Assembly (NCBI GenBank): GCA_019753155.1
Contig: JAIELG010000016.1
Span: 124,001-188,000 of the forward strand
Direction of reading: 5' to 3'
Source of the DNA: Burkholderiales bacterium
GTDB lineage: Bacteria; Pseudomonadota; Gammaproteobacteria; Burkholderiales; JABEVD01
Length of the DNA: 64,000 nucleotides
The notes under the pieces are model-generated. The model searched no databases. It had not been told where the DNA came from and saw only the letters and a list, made by a program, of their open reading frames with translations. Position numbers and translations under genes: made by a program. Positions 38,740 through 49,648 of the stretch are shown one piece after another (the stretch's first letter is position 1; the number at the start of each line of letters is the position of its first letter).

Positions 38740-39642
38740 ATGTCCATCCAACCCATCATCGAGCAGGTCGCCTCCGTCGTTCTCGGCAAGGAAAGGCAGA
38801 TACGCCTCGCGCTTGCCGCCATGCTGGCTCGCGGGCACCTGCTTATCGAGGATCTGCCAGGGGTCGGGAAAACCACACTGGCCCATGCGATTTCGAGTTC
38901 CATGGGACTCGAATTCAGGCGGGTCCAGTTTACGAGCGACATGCTCCCGGCCGACATACTCGGGGTATCGATATTCGATCGGGAAACCGGGGATTTCAAA
39001 TTTCATCCTGGACCGATTTTCGCCAACCTGATTCTTGCCGATGAAATCAATCGCACCACGCCCAAAACGCAGAGTGCGCTTCTGGAGGCTATGGAAGAAG
39101 GGCAGGTGACTGTGGAAGGCGAAACGAGGCCGTTGCCCGAGCCGTTTTTTGTCATTGCCACGCAAAATCCGGTCGATCAGGTCGGCACCTTTCCGCTTCC
39201 GGAATCGCAACTCGATCGCTTCATGATGCGCATCCAGCTCGGTTATCCCGACCCTGAAGCGGAAAGATTGCTGCTTCAGGGCAGTTCGCGCAAGGAAATC
39301 ATCTCGCGCCTCTCGCCCCGCATGGAGCGGGCGGAATTGCATCTGTTGCAGGAGAAGGTGAGGCAAATTCGCGCTTCCAGCGCCTTGATCGATTACCTGC
39401 AGGCCATACTGAAGTACAGCCGCACGAATCCTGAATTCATGAACGGATTGAGTCCGCGAGCGGGACTCGCCCTGCTTGCCGCTTCCCGCGCCTGGGCTTA
39501 TCTGGCGGGGCGAGATATGGTTCTGCCCGAGGATGTCCAGGCCGTACTGGCGAGCGTCGTGGATCACCGCCTGGTCCCGGCGCAGGATTATGCCCGCATT
39601 TGCCCATCCGATATGCTGTTAAGCGAAGTGGCCGTTCCATGA
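38740..39642 (+). CDS. MoxR-family AAA+ ATPase
   Basis: AAA+ chaperone-like ATPase of 300 residues. Walker A is EDLPGVGKTT, Walker B LILADEINRT, and the MoxR insert and sensor segments (ATQNPVDQVGTFPLPESQLDRFM) are intact. The ATG at 38740 is chosen because the family starts at this point; the frame is open upstream through the HDAC-family gene. With the following DUF58 and TgpA genes it forms a conserved operon thought to act in metal or complex insertion and envelope stress. Confidence 0.93.
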   Translation: MSIQPIIEQVASVVLGKERQIRLALAAMLARGHLLIEDLPGVGKTTLAHAISSSMGLEFRRVQFTSDMLPADILGVSIFDRETGDFKFHPGPIFANLILADEINRTTPKTQSALLEAMEEGQVTVEGETRPLPEPFFVIATQNPVDQVGTFPLPESQLDRFMMRIQLGYPDPEAERLLLQGSSRKEIISRLSPRMERAELHLLQEKVRQIRASSALIDYLQAILKYSRTNPEFMNGLSPRAGLALLAASRAWAYLAGRDMVLPEDVQAVLASVVDHRLVPAQDYARICPSDMLLSEVAVP

Positions 39643-39646
39643 AGAA

Positions 39647-40567
39647 ATGAAGCTGCCCTTCAAATGGATGGTTCGCCGCGCGCCTCCTGAAAAAAGCGTC
39701 GTGCTGGATCAAAGGCGGATCTATATCCTGCCCACCAGACAGGGCATGCTGTTTGCGCTGATTCTATTCCTGATGCTGACAGGCTCCATCAATTACGGCT
39801 TGAGCCTGGGTTTCGCGCTCACTTTCCTGTTGGCGAGCATGTCCCTGGTTTCGATTTTTCATGCCTTTGCGAACCTGGCGCAGCTCAAGCTCGATGCGGG
39901 GAAGGCGGCTCCGGTTTTCGCGGGGGAGGATGCCCATTTCAGAGTGCATATCGAAAGCGGGGAGAAGGGAAGATACAGCATCGGTCTTCTCGCCGGGGGA
40001 CGCAAGACTTTCATCGATGTGGAGAAGGGGAGGACCGGCGTTGCGGAATTCTCCCTTCCGGCAAAAAAGCGTGGGTTGCTCAATCCAGGGCGTTTCACCC
40101 TGTTCACGCTTTATCCGCTCGGCCTGTTCCGCGCATGGTCCTACGTCGAATTGACCATGAACTGCCTCGTTTATCCATCTCCTTCGGCGCATTTTCCTCA
40201 TCCGTCCGGAAGCGATTCGAACATCGGCGGTACGCCTTTTTCGGGGCACGATGATTTTTCAGGATTGAGGGCATATCGTCCAGGCGACTCGCCCAGTCGC
40301 ATCGCCTGGAAAAGCCTTGCCAGGGAAAGGGGGGTGCAGGTCAAGGAATTCGACGAATTGAAGGGAGCGGGAGGTCTCTGGCTCGAATGGAGCAGTCTTG
40401 AAGGCGATGTGGAGGCCCGCCTGTCCAAACTTGCCGGAATGGCCTTGGATGCCCATTCAGAAGGCAGGTGTTTCGGGTTGCGCCTGCCCGGAAAGACGGT
40501 TCCTGTCGGGAGCGGGGAAGCGCAAAAGCTGCGCGTACTGGAAGCGCTCGCGCTTTTCGAGCCGTGA
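39647..40567 (+). CDS. DUF58 domain membrane protein
   Basis: Partner of MoxR ATPases. 306 residues with two membrane helices near residues 33-75 and a DUF58 domain with the motif HDDFSGLRAYRPGDSPSRIAWKSLARE near 205. It begins 4 bp after moxR. The family has a VWA-like fold; its molecular role is not settled. Followed 2 bp later by tgpA. Confidence 0.9.
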   Translation: MKLPFKWMVRRAPPEKSVVLDQRRIYILPTRQGMLFALILFLMLTGSINYGLSLGFALTFLLASMSLVSIFHAFANLAQLKLDAGKAAPVFAGEDAHFRVHIESGEKGRYSIGLLAGGRKTFIDVEKGRTGVAEFSLPAKKRGLLNPGRFTLFTLYPLGLFRAWSYVELTMNCLVYPSPSAHFPHPSGSDSNIGGTPFSGHDDFSGLRAYRPGDSPSRIAWKSLARERGVQVKEFDELKGAGGLWLEWSSLEGDVEARLSKLAGMALDAHSEGRCFGLRLPGKTVPVGSGEAQKLRVLEALALFEP

Positions 40568-40569
40568 CC

Positions 40570-42452
<1,883 letters not shown>

Positions 42453-42456
<4 letters not shown>

Positions 42457-44744
42457 TGCAGTCGTTTCATCCATCCCGGATTCTGCGGCCAGCTTTCCAT
42501 CCATTCCGGAATGTTCTCGCTTGGCATCGGTTTGGCAATGGCATAGCCCTGCGCGAGTTTGCAGCCCATTCGAATCAGCATCTTGCCTTGATTGGCCGAC
42601 TCCATGCCTTCCGCGATCACTCCACGGTTGAAAATTCTGGACATGCTGAGAATGCTCCGGATCAGTGCAAGATTGTCCTTGTTTTCGAGCATGTCGCTCA
42701 CGAAGCTCTGGTCTATCTTGAGCATGTCGACAGGCAGTTTCTTGATGTAGGAAAGCGAGGAATAACCCGTTCCGAAATCGTCGAGTGAAAGCTTGACCCC
42801 GATTTCCCGGCAGGAAACCAGGATTTGTTGCAGGAGATGGAAATCCGGCATCGCCGTAGTCTCGAGAATTTCGAGTTCTATCCGGTCAGGCGACACTTCG
42901 ATGTATTTGTCGAACAAGCGCCTGAGCATCCCGGTAAAATCCGGATCCTGGATCTGGCGTCCGGAAACGTTGATGCTGACATTGATTTCGAGTCCGTGAT
43001 TTTGCCAGGACTGCATCTGTCCCAGGACGGTTTCGATCACCCAGGTGCCGATTTCGACAATCAGTTTCGTGTCCTGGACGGCGGGCAGGAAGTCGCGGGG
43101 AAGGATCAGCATGCCAAGGTCGGGATCCTGCCAGCGAATCAATGCTTCGAGTCCCGCCACCTTTCCTGTTCTCAAATTGATTCTCGGCTGGTAGAACAGG
43201 CATAATTCTCCATTTTTCAGTGCGGATGAAATTCTCTTCTGGCGCTCGTGATTGCTGTTTTGCGCGATGGACATGCTTTGGTCGAAGAAATGGTAGCGGT
43301 TCCGCCCGGACTGCTTGGCATGATACATCGCCATATCGGCCTGTCTCAGGAGCATTTCGGGTTCGCTGTCGATTTCCGGGTAGAGCACGACGCCTATGCT
43401 CGACGAAATGGAAACCTGCATGCCATCCATGAAGAAGGGCGTATTGATCGTACCCATGATGCGGTCCAGGCAGCTTTTTACTTCGCTCCTGTCGGAAGCG
43501 CTCTGCAATACCACGAATTCGTCCCCTCCGATACGGGCGGTAGTGTCTTCGGCCCTGACCACCGCTTTCAGCCTGAAGGCGACTTCCTTCAACAGCATGT
43601 CGCCCACTGGATGCCCCAGGTTGTCGTTTACCGACTTGAATCCATCCAGGTCGAGGAACAGCACTGCAAGAATTTTCCCCTGCCTTTTTACGCTAGCCAT
43701 CGAATGCACCAGGCGGTCATGCAGCAAAACCCGATTGAGCAATCCGGTCAATGCATCGTGGCTTGCCTGCCACAACAGCGTATTATTGCCGGTGATGTCG
43801 TGAAATGCGACCACGGCGCCGACGACCTCTCCGGTCTTGTCCGATATCGGCGCTGCTGATTCGTCTATGCTGAATTCCGAACCATCCTTGCGGATCATGA
43901 GCAGATTGTTCCCTGACCTGACGATGCCGCTTTTGCGCAGTGCGAGCAGAGCCGGGTTTTCCGCAGTTTCCCGACTGTCTTCATGGAGGATTCTGAATAT
44001 GGAGGAAAGCGGGGCTCCTTCCGCTTTCTGGCGCTGCCATCCGGTAAGCTTTTCGGCTTCCGGGTTGAGATAATTGACAAAGCCGTACAAGTCGGTTGTG
44101 ATCACGCCATTGCTCAATGATTGCAACGTGGACAACCAGAGCTCTCTTTCCTGGTTATTCGTGATTTCCGCCGTTTTCGGCTGGGTGATGTCGCGGCAAA
44201 CGCATAACACCTGCCGTCTCGGATTGCCGGCGAGCGCGGTGCTGCCTTCGTACCACTGCCGTTCCCCGGAAAACTGCAGGGCATACTCGAAGCGTTCAGG
44301 GGTTCCGGTGTCGAATGTTTTTCGGACCGCTTCCAGAATCCTTTTGGCGCTATCCGGCGGCAAAGCTTCATGAAGATAATGCCCTTTCCATATGTTGCCA
44401 TGCATGTCCTGCCCGGTGGAGAGGATTTCGGTGCAGCGTCCGTTCCTGTCGAACAATGCCGCGGCAAATGGCAGCGACTCCATGACCGACTGCCACTGCG
44501 TGATTTTCCCCAGGTTGTCGTCCCCTTTGCGCTTCAACCTCAGGGTCAGCAGGAACGCGAAGATCGCGGCGCCGATCCAGAGGTTTTGCGCTTCGTAGGG
44601 TGAAGGGGAATCGAATGAATTGAAGGAAGTATTATAGAGCGTGGATGCGTAGAGCGGAATGGCGGACGAAAGCAGCGTGAGTCCGATTGCAATACCCGGC
44701 AGCAGAAACCTGATCATATCCGGCGCCCATCTCGAATGAAACAT
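42453..44744 (-). CDS. PAS-GGDEF-EAL cyclic di-GMP protein
   Basis: Membrane-anchored protein with both a diguanylate cyclase and a phosphodiesterase domain. 763 residues: two N-terminal helices (10-35, 53-70), PAS domains at about 80-190 and 200-320 (TTDLYGFVNYLNPEAEKLTGW), GGDEF at 325-490 and EAL at 505-755. The cyclase site (RIGGDEF) is intact, with an RAED inhibitory site 5 residues ahead. The EAL domain has GLEALIRW and DDFGTGYSSLSYI, so it too looks active. Which activity dominates cannot be told. Confidence 0.93.
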
Positions 44745-44811
44745 GATTCAAGATAGCTCATCCGGGGCAATATGCAACATCGCTGTCCGGGAACGGCGAT
44801 GCTGGAGCGAC

Positions 44812-47070
44812 TTATTCCACTTTTTCCGCTTCCATCGAGAAATGGAGCAGGATCCTGTCGTTTTCGTCCACATCCACTTCGACTTCTCCGCCGCCCGCCA
44901 ACCGGCCGAAAAGCAGTTCGTCGGCAAGCGCGCGCCGTATCGTATCCTGGATCAGTCTCGCCATGGGCCTTGCTCCCATCAGGGGATCGAACCCGTTTCT
45001 GGCGAGATAAGCCTTGAGCGCGGGGGTGAAAGCGATTTCCACCTTCTTGTCGTGCAATTGCTCTTCGAGCTGTATCAGGAGCTTGTCGACGACGCGCAGT
45101 ATGATCGCCTCGTCAAGCGCGGAGAATGAAACAATCGCATCCAGGCGGTTTCTGAATTCCGGGGTAAAGAGACGCTTGATTTCCGTCATTTCGTCCCCGG
45201 CCTCCTTTTTCTGCGAAAATCCGATCGGGGTTTTCGACAGGGCTTCGGCGCCTGCATTGGTCGTCATGATGATGATGACATTCCTGAAATCGGCCCTCCT
45301 GCCGTTGTTGTCGGTCAGAGTGCCATGGTCCATCACCTGCAGCAGAATGTTGAATATATCGGGGTGCGCTTTTTCGATTTCGTCGAGAAGCAGCACCGAG
45401 TAGGGATGTTTGGTAACCGCCTCGGTGAGGAGCCCGCCCTGTTCGAAACCGACATATCCGGGGGGGGCGCCGATGAGGCGTGAAACCGCATGGCGTTCCA
45501 TGTATTCGGACATGTCGAAGCGGATGAGCTCGATGCCGAGCGCGTAGGCGAGCTGCCGCGCAACTTCTGTTTTGCCGACGCCGGTGGGGCCCGAGAACAG
45601 GAAAGCGCCTATGGGTTTTTGCGGATTGCCAAGGCCGCTGCGCGCCATTTTGATCGCGGCTGAAAGCGTGTCTATCGCTTTTTCCTGTCCGAACACGACC
45701 GCCTTCAAATCCCGGTCGAGCATCTTGAGTGCGCTCCTGTCGTCGACGGAAATCTGGCGCGAAGGGATGCGCGCGATTTTCGCGATGATCTCCTCGATAT
45801 CCTGCTTGCCGATCACTTTTTTCTGTTTCGATTTGGGCAGAATGCGCTGAGCCGCTCCCGCTTCGTCCATCACGTCTATCGCCTTGTCCGGAAGATGGCG
45901 GTCGTTGATGTAGCGCGCGGACAATTCCACTGCGGTGGATAGGGCGGCAGAGCTGTACTTGACCTGATGATGGGCCTCGAAGCGTGATTTCAGGCCGCGC
46001 AGGATGGCGATCGTGTCGGCTATGCTGGGTTCTTCCACGTCGATTTTCTGGAACCTGCGCGACAGCGCGTGATCCTTCTCGAAGATGCCTCGGTATTCGA
46101 GATAGGTCGTGGCGCCGATACATTTGATCTGTCCGGAACTCAGCGCGGGCTTGAGAAGGTTCGATGCGTCGAGCGAGCCGCCGGAAGCCGCTCCAGCCCC
46201 GATCAGAGTGTGAATTTCATCGATGAACAGGATGCTGCTGGGGTGATCCGTAAGCTGCTTCAGGACCGCTTTGAGCCGCTGCTCGAAATCTCCCCGGTAT
46301 TTCGTTCCTGCAAGCAGCGCGCCCATGTCGAGCGAATAGACGCGGCTGTGTTTCAACAGATCGGGTACCTCGCCTTCGATGATCCTGCGCGCAAGCCCTT
46401 CTGCGATCGCGGTTTTCCCCACTCCGGCTTCCCCTACGAGCAGGGGGTTGTTCTTGCGTCTGCGGCAGAGCGTTTGTATCACCCTGTCGAGTTCCTGCGA
46501 TCTTCCGATGAGCGGGTCGATCTTTCCGGCAAGGGCCATGGCGTTCAGGTTTACCGTGAAATTCTCGAGGGCGCCTGTCGCCGACTGCTCATGCTCGCCT
46601 TCTGTTTCGGTTTCCCCCTTGGCCAACTGGGGCTGTCCGACCTTGCTGATGCCGTGCGAAATGTAATTCACGACATCCAGTCGGTTGATGCCTCGCTGGT
46701 GCAGGAAATGAACCGCATGGGAATCCTTTTCGCCGAAGATCGCGACCAGCACGTTCGCCCCAGTCACTTCCTTCTTTCCCGAAGACTGGACATGCAATAT
46801 GGCACGCTGGATGACGCGCTGGAATCCCAGCGTGGGCTGCGTGTCTATTTCCTCGGTACCGGACATGATGGGCGTATGGTCATGCAGGAATTCGTTCAGC
46901 GCATGGCGCAAATCCTCCATGTCGGCCCCACATGCGCGCAACACCTCGGCCGCAGCCGGATTATCCAGCATCGCGAGCAGGAGATGTTCCACCGTGATCA
47001 ATTCGTGGCGCTTTTGCCTTGCGTCGACAAAAGCCATGTGCAAGCTGACTTCAAGTTCCTGGGCAATCAT
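44812..47070 (-). CDS. clpA: ClpAP protease ATPase subunit ClpA
   Basis: AAA+ unfoldase that feeds substrates to ClpP. 752 residues with the Clp N domain (1-140), an acidic linker (KGETETEGEHEQ), AAA1 with GEAGVGKT, AAA2 with GPTGVGKT and the ClpP-docking loop as PIGFSQKKE (IGF instead of the E. coli IGL). There is no ClpB-type coiled-coil middle domain. It starts immediately after the clpS stop (0 bp gap), the usual clpS-clpA pair. No clpP in the window. Confidence 0.96.
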   Translation of the reverse strand: MIAQELEVSLHMAFVDARQKRHELITVEHLLLAMLDNPAAAEVLRACGADMEDLRHALNEFLHDHTPIMSGTEEIDTQPTLGFQRVIQRAILHVQSSGKKEVTGANVLVAIFGEKDSHAVHFLHQRGINRLDVVNYISHGISKVGQPQLAKGETETEGEHEQSATGALENFTVNLNAMALAGKIDPLIGRSQELDRVIQTLCRRRKNNPLLVGEAGVGKTAIAEGLARRIIEGEVPDLLKHSRVYSLDMGALLAGTKYRGDFEQRLKAVLKQLTDHPSSILFIDEIHTLIGAGAASGGSLDASNLLKPALSSGQIKCIGATTYLEYRGIFEKDHALSRRFQKIDVEEPSIADTIAILRGLKSRFEAHHQVKYSSAALSTAVELSARYINDRHLPDKAIDVMDEAGAAQRILPKSKQKKVIGKQDIEEIIAKIARIPSRQISVDDRSALKMLDRDLKAVVFGQEKAIDTLSAAIKMARSGLGNPQKPIGAFLFSGPTGVGKTEVARQLAYALGIELIRFDMSEYMERHAVSRLIGAPPGYVGFEQGGLLTEAVTKHPYSVLLLDEIEKAHPDIFNILLQVMDHGTLTDNNGRRADFRNVIIIMTTNAGAEALSKTPIGFSQKKEAGDEMTEIKRLFTPEFRNRLDAIVSFSALDEAIILRVVDKLLIQLEEQLHDKKVEIAFTPALKAYLARNGFDPLMGARPMARLIQDTIRRALADELLFGRLAGGGEVEVDVDENDRILLHFSMEAEKVE

Positions 47071-47373
47071 TTACATTTCCTCCATCACACACCGCAACGG
47101 ATGTTCGTTTTGCCTTGCGAAGGCCACGACCTGCTCCACCTTGGTTTCGGCGATATCCTTGGGATAAACGCCACATACCGCTTTACCTTCTCTATGCACT
47201 TTGAGCATGATTTGTGTCGCTTGTTCTCTGCTTTTCGAAAAAAATCGCTCCAGCACCACGACCACGAATTCCATTGGCGTGAAATCATCGTTCAGAAGCA
47301 ACACTTTAAACATGCCAGGCGGCTTCACGCCGAGTTTTTTCGGTTCGGCGACCGTTGTCTGATCAGCAGCCAT
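47071..47373 (-). CDS. clpS: ClpA adaptor protein ClpS
   Basis: N-degron adaptor that delivers proteins with destabilising N-termini to ClpAP. 100 residues with the family core [21 protein letters not shown], followed by [23 protein letters not shown] and the closing HPLRCVMEE. The Asn-Asp pair that contacts the N-degron is intact. Directly followed by clpA. Confidence 0.95.
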   Translation of the reverse strand: MAADQTTVAEPKKLGVKPPGMFKVLLLNDDFTPMEFVVVVLERFFSKSREQATQIMLKVHREGKAVCGVYPKDIAETKVEQVVAFARQNEHPLRCVMEEM

Positions 47374-47446
47374 GATTCAATTCTAAACATTTCCTGCAAA
47401 ACATCAACCTTCCGGCAGACGGCATGAAAACATCGCCGCCCTCAGG

Positions 47447-47475
47447 TTGACCCTTGCCCCGAAATTTGCTATAGT
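47447..47475 (+). promoter_or_regulatory. Promoter of the tRNA-fMet gene
   Basis: TTGACC (47447-47452), a 17 bp spacer and TATAGT (47470-47475). The match to the sigma-70 consensus is 5 of 6 in each box with ideal spacing, and transcription would start a few bases before the tRNA. Confidence 0.7.
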
Positions 47476-47487
47476 TTCATTCTCTGG

Positions 47488-47564
47488 CGCGGGGTGGAGC
47501 AGTCTGGCAGCTCGTCGGGCTCATAACCCGAAGGTCACAGGTTCAAATCCTGTCCCCGCAACCA
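47488..47564 (+). tRNA. Initiator tRNA-fMet (CAT)
   Basis: 77 nt including encoded CCA. The CAT anticodon sits in a GGGCTCATAACCC anticodon arm with the three G:C pairs of initiators, and base 1 (C) faces A at position 72 so the end pair is open, the hallmark of tRNA-fMet. The T-arm GGTTCAAATCC is normal. Its 3' 50 bp serve as the attachment site of the elements downstream, and the gene stays intact. Confidence 0.97.
47515..47564 (+). repeat. Attachment site copy 1 (3' end of tRNA-fMet)
   Basis: The 50 bp from the anticodon arm to the CCA end recur perfectly at 55412-55461 and with two mismatches at 57677-57726, all in the same orientation. This copy is the functional tRNA end and marks the left junction of the integrated DNA. 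Confidence 0.9.
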
Positions 47565-47572
47565 ATAAAATC

Positions 47573-47610
47573 AACGGCTTGCATGATAAAACATGCGGGC
47601 CGTTTTGGTT
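47573..47610 (+). terminator. Intrinsic terminator after tRNA-fMet
   Basis: ACGGC and GCATG pair with CATGC and GCCGT around ATAAAA, followed by TTTTGG. It begins 8 bp past the tRNA end, already inside element 1, so the element supplies the terminator now ending the tRNA transcript. Confidence 0.65.
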
Positions 47611-47622
47611 TCTTGGGCTTCG

Positions 47623-47642
47623 TGTAACCCCGGTGTAACCCG
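47623..47642 (+). repeat. Left arm-type repeat pair of element 1
   Basis: Two TGTAACCC motifs 11 bp apart (TGTAACCCC, 2 nt, TGTAACCCG). The same pair with the same spacing occurs at 55266-55285 next to the integrase, 18 of 20 bases identical. These are likely binding sites of the integrase arm-binding domain. Confidence 0.55.
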
Positions 47643-47688
47643 GTTTGGGGAATGAAGGCGGGTTTCGACCAGCGTTATGCCGTAACGG

Positions 47689-47982
47689 TCAAGACAGCGC
47701 GTAGACGATTATCGCGGTGAACAGAATAATCCAGAAAAAAGGATGGGCAATCTGACCTGAAGGCTCGGGCTGCTTCCCGTCCTCAGGTTTGTGGGAATCG
47801 GTCAAGGTCTCGCTGTAGCTCATCCCGGTTCCAGGCAAGCCGATTGTGGTCTTGGTTTTGCCGTCCTTGAGGTTGACAGTCAATCCCTTGCCGCCTATGG
47901 ACGTTGAAACCCCGCTCTTGCTTAGATTGAGCCAGAGGCCGGGAATTATCTTGATGCGTCTTCGAAATCTGAATGAGCCCAT
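47689..47982 (-). CDS. DUF4236 domain protein with C-terminal membrane helix
   Basis: 97 residues from the ATG at 47980-47982. The N-terminal part is the DUF4236 pattern: FRFRRRIKIIPGLWLNLSKSG, then VSTSIGGKGLTVNLKDGKTKTTIGLPGTGMSY (residues about 20-60). A Pro/Glu-rich linker leads to a single C-terminal helix (PFFWIILFTAIIVYAL). DUF4236 proteins are common on mobile elements, function unknown. It is the last gene of element 1, separated from the operon by a 237 bp stretch (47983-48219) in which I see nothing. Confidence 0.75.
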   Translation of the reverse strand: MGSFRFRRRIKIIPGLWLNLSKSGVSTSIGGKGLTVNLKDGKTKTTIGLPGTGMSYSETLTDSHKPEDGKQPEPSGQIAHPFFWIILFTAIIVYALS

Positions 47983-48219
47983 GCGCCGATGATGCTCTTC
48001 GCATGAGGCACGGTCAAGAGTGAAGGTCATTTGTGATGGGTTCAGAAAGGGGTAATCTCCCGTTGCGCCATAACCTGAATTTTGTGGAAATAAAAATCTG
48101 TGTCGGCCCACGGTCTTGCCGGGATGCAGCCCCAAGGATTTTCATCATCCGGAATAGGCGCTTGAGCGGCAATTGCCGTTACGCGGTAACGAATTGTCAG
48201 CATAGGATCGTGCGGGCTT

Positions 48220-48447
48220 TCAAATATTATCCATCAGCCAGCGTGCCCGCCAAGCTCCCGGTGGGGTCGGTTCGCCTCGGGCCTGAGCATCAAACATCCA
48301 ACGAACTTTTTCTTCCGTGGTGTCGCCGGGTACTTCGGAAATATCGTAACCCGGTACACCATGAGGCCATTTCTCGCACGGATCAACTGGTGCCTTGCGC
48401 TTTGCAGCCGCTTCCAAGGCGGCAATGCGCTGCTCAAAATTTGCCAT
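48220..48447 (-). CDS. Hypothetical element protein
   Basis: 75 residues, unrecognised. It starts with a short helix (MANFEQRIAALEAAAKRK) and continues with a Trp-rich region ending RARWLMDNI. GGGGGAAAC directly precedes the ATG at 48445-48447, which overlaps the upstream gene by 14 bp. The FEQRIAALE start resembles the DRIARLE start of its neighbour, so both may use an N-terminal helix to pair up. Confidence 0.6.
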   Translation of the reverse strand: MANFEQRIAALEAAAKRKAPVDPCEKWPHGVPGYDISEVPGDTTEEKVRWMFDAQARGEPTPPGAWRARWLMDNI

Positions 48448-48640
48448 GTTTCCCCCACGGTGATTCGGCTCGAATCGCTGCCAGTTCCGCTTCATCGACA
48501 GGAATGTGCTCGCCATCAGGCCCATGGCGAAGTGCGCCGATGATGGAGCGGTCAACGTCAATAATCACATGAATAATGTCCGGCGGCTCGTGCATCGAGG
48601 TTCGAGATTCAAGGCGAGCAATTCTATCGGCAAGTTTCAC
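48434..48640 (-). CDS. Hypothetical element protein
   Basis: 68 residues, unrecognised. N-terminal helix MKLADRIARLESR, then a beta-rich segment (DIIHVIIDVDRSIIGALRHGPDGEHIPV) and a helical end. It overlaps the genes on both sides (4 bp upstream, 14 bp downstream), evidence that it is really translated as part of the operon. Confidence 0.6.
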   Translation of the reverse strand: MKLADRIARLESRTSMHEPPDIIHVIIDVDRSIIGALRHGPDGEHIPVDEAELAAIRAESPWGKHGKF

Positions 48641-48891
48641 GGTCTTCCCTCCAAAGTTTTAATTCGCATTTCAAGGTCGCCGATTTCGATCAGTTTTGCA
48701 ATTTGCGCCAAAATGAAAGCCAGCCTAGAAGCGTCAGCAGGATCGATGTTGCCATGCCGCGCATCACGATAAACACGGGCCAATTCTTTTCGGCAATCGT
48801 CAACGGATGACAGGTCCAAGCGGGGGGTAGGTATTGGGCGCAGCACAGTAACCGCGCCGCCTTCCGGCGAGTTGGGCGAGCGTTTTTTCAT
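48637..48891 (-). CDS. Hypothetical phage-type element protein
   Basis: 84 residues. The central region DDCRKELARVYRDARHGNIDPADASRLAFILAQIAKLIE (about 31-70) is a pattern seen in small prophage proteins located near replication or terminase genes; no function is established. ATGA-type overlaps of 4 bp join it to both neighbours. Confidence 0.65.
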   Translation of the reverse strand: MKKRSPNSPEGGAVTVLRPIPTPRLDLSSVDDCRKELARVYRDARHGNIDPADASRLAFILAQIAKLIEIGDLEMRIKTLEGRP

Positions 48892-49283
48892 GCAAGTGTC
48901 CTTAAAACATCATCGGCAGATCGAGCGACGAAAGCCAGCCCGCCGTGCCGTGTCACCAAGTCGAGGAAGTCGCACTGCTCGGGAGTCAGTCGCCCGCCTG
49001 GAGCCTTGACTTCGACAGCAAGAATGCGCCCACCCTTGAGTTGCCCGATGATGTCAGAACAGCCTCGGAAGCCGTACCTGATAAACCTGTCGTCCGTTTT
49101 GATCGCGCCCGAGTTCATGCGCTCGATCCAAGCGACGCGCGGATGATTCCGCAGTGCAGCCAAGACTGCCGCCAGGATCGCCGCTTCCGGTCGCGCATTT
49201 TTTTTGCGCTCGGTTTTTTTAGGGATTGGTTCGCCAGAATAAAAAGCCATCGCTGCTGCAATTTGTCGTTTCGTGGGGTTCAT
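48888..49283 (-). CDS. VRR-NUC domain nuclease
   Basis: Holliday-junction-resolvase-like PD-(D/E)xK nuclease of 131 residues. The active site reads GCSDIIGQLKGGRILAVEVKAPGGRLTPEQ: Asp at SDIIG, Glu and Lys at VEVK (residues about 82-105). A basic N-terminal tail (KKTERKKNARPE) could bind DNA. Stand-alone VRR-NUC proteins are typical of phages and phage satellites, where they resolve recombination or replication junctions. Overlaps both neighbours by 4 bp. Confidence 0.85.
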   Translation of the reverse strand: MNPTKRQIAAAMAFYSGEPIPKKTERKKNARPEAAILAAVLAALRNHPRVAWIERMNSGAIKTDDRFIRYGFRGCSDIIGQLKGGRILAVEVKAPGGRLTPEQCDFLDLVTRHGGLAFVARSADDVLRTLA

Positions 49284-49648
49284 GCCGCCTCCCGCCTGGA
49301 CTTGCCTTCTGCATCCTCGACGATCCGCTTGAACTGGTCGAGGTCGCCAGTAAGATCAGCAGGAGCCATCGAGCGCCGGGCTTTCAGCAGATTGTCGCGG
49401 TGTTCTTGGGAATGATGCTTCAGGTCGCAAAGGCGATTGATGAGGCTGTCGTATTCCGCGATAGCGTCAAGAATGCCGTCCATGGGGTCAGGCCCGAGAT
49501 AATCGAGGATTTCCTGTTTCCGGGATTTGATTGCAGGAAGGAATCGGTCGAGCGCTTCACCTGGGCCTTCAACGGTCAGTTTGTCGCCTTCCACTTCAAA
49601 AGTGATTCCCGCCCTGGTTGCCTCAAGAAGAAACTTGTCGATCTTCAT
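49280..49648 (-). CDS. Small protein with TubC-N-like docking fold
   Basis: 122 residues. Residues 1-52 (FLLEATRAGITFEVEGDKLTVEGPGEAL, then FLPAIKSRKQEILDYLG) resemble the small TubC N-terminal docking domain, also found in mobile-element proteins next to primase/helicase genes. The second half is helical and acidic. In this place it may dock onto the ATPase encoded just upstream (inference). Overlaps both neighbours by 4 bp. Confidence 0.65.
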   Translation of the reverse strand: MKIDKFLLEATRAGITFEVEGDKLTVEGPGEALDRFLPAIKSRKQEILDYLGPDPMDGILDAIAEYDSLINRLCDLKHHSQEHRDNLLKARRSMAPADLTGDLDQFKRIVEDAEGKSRREAA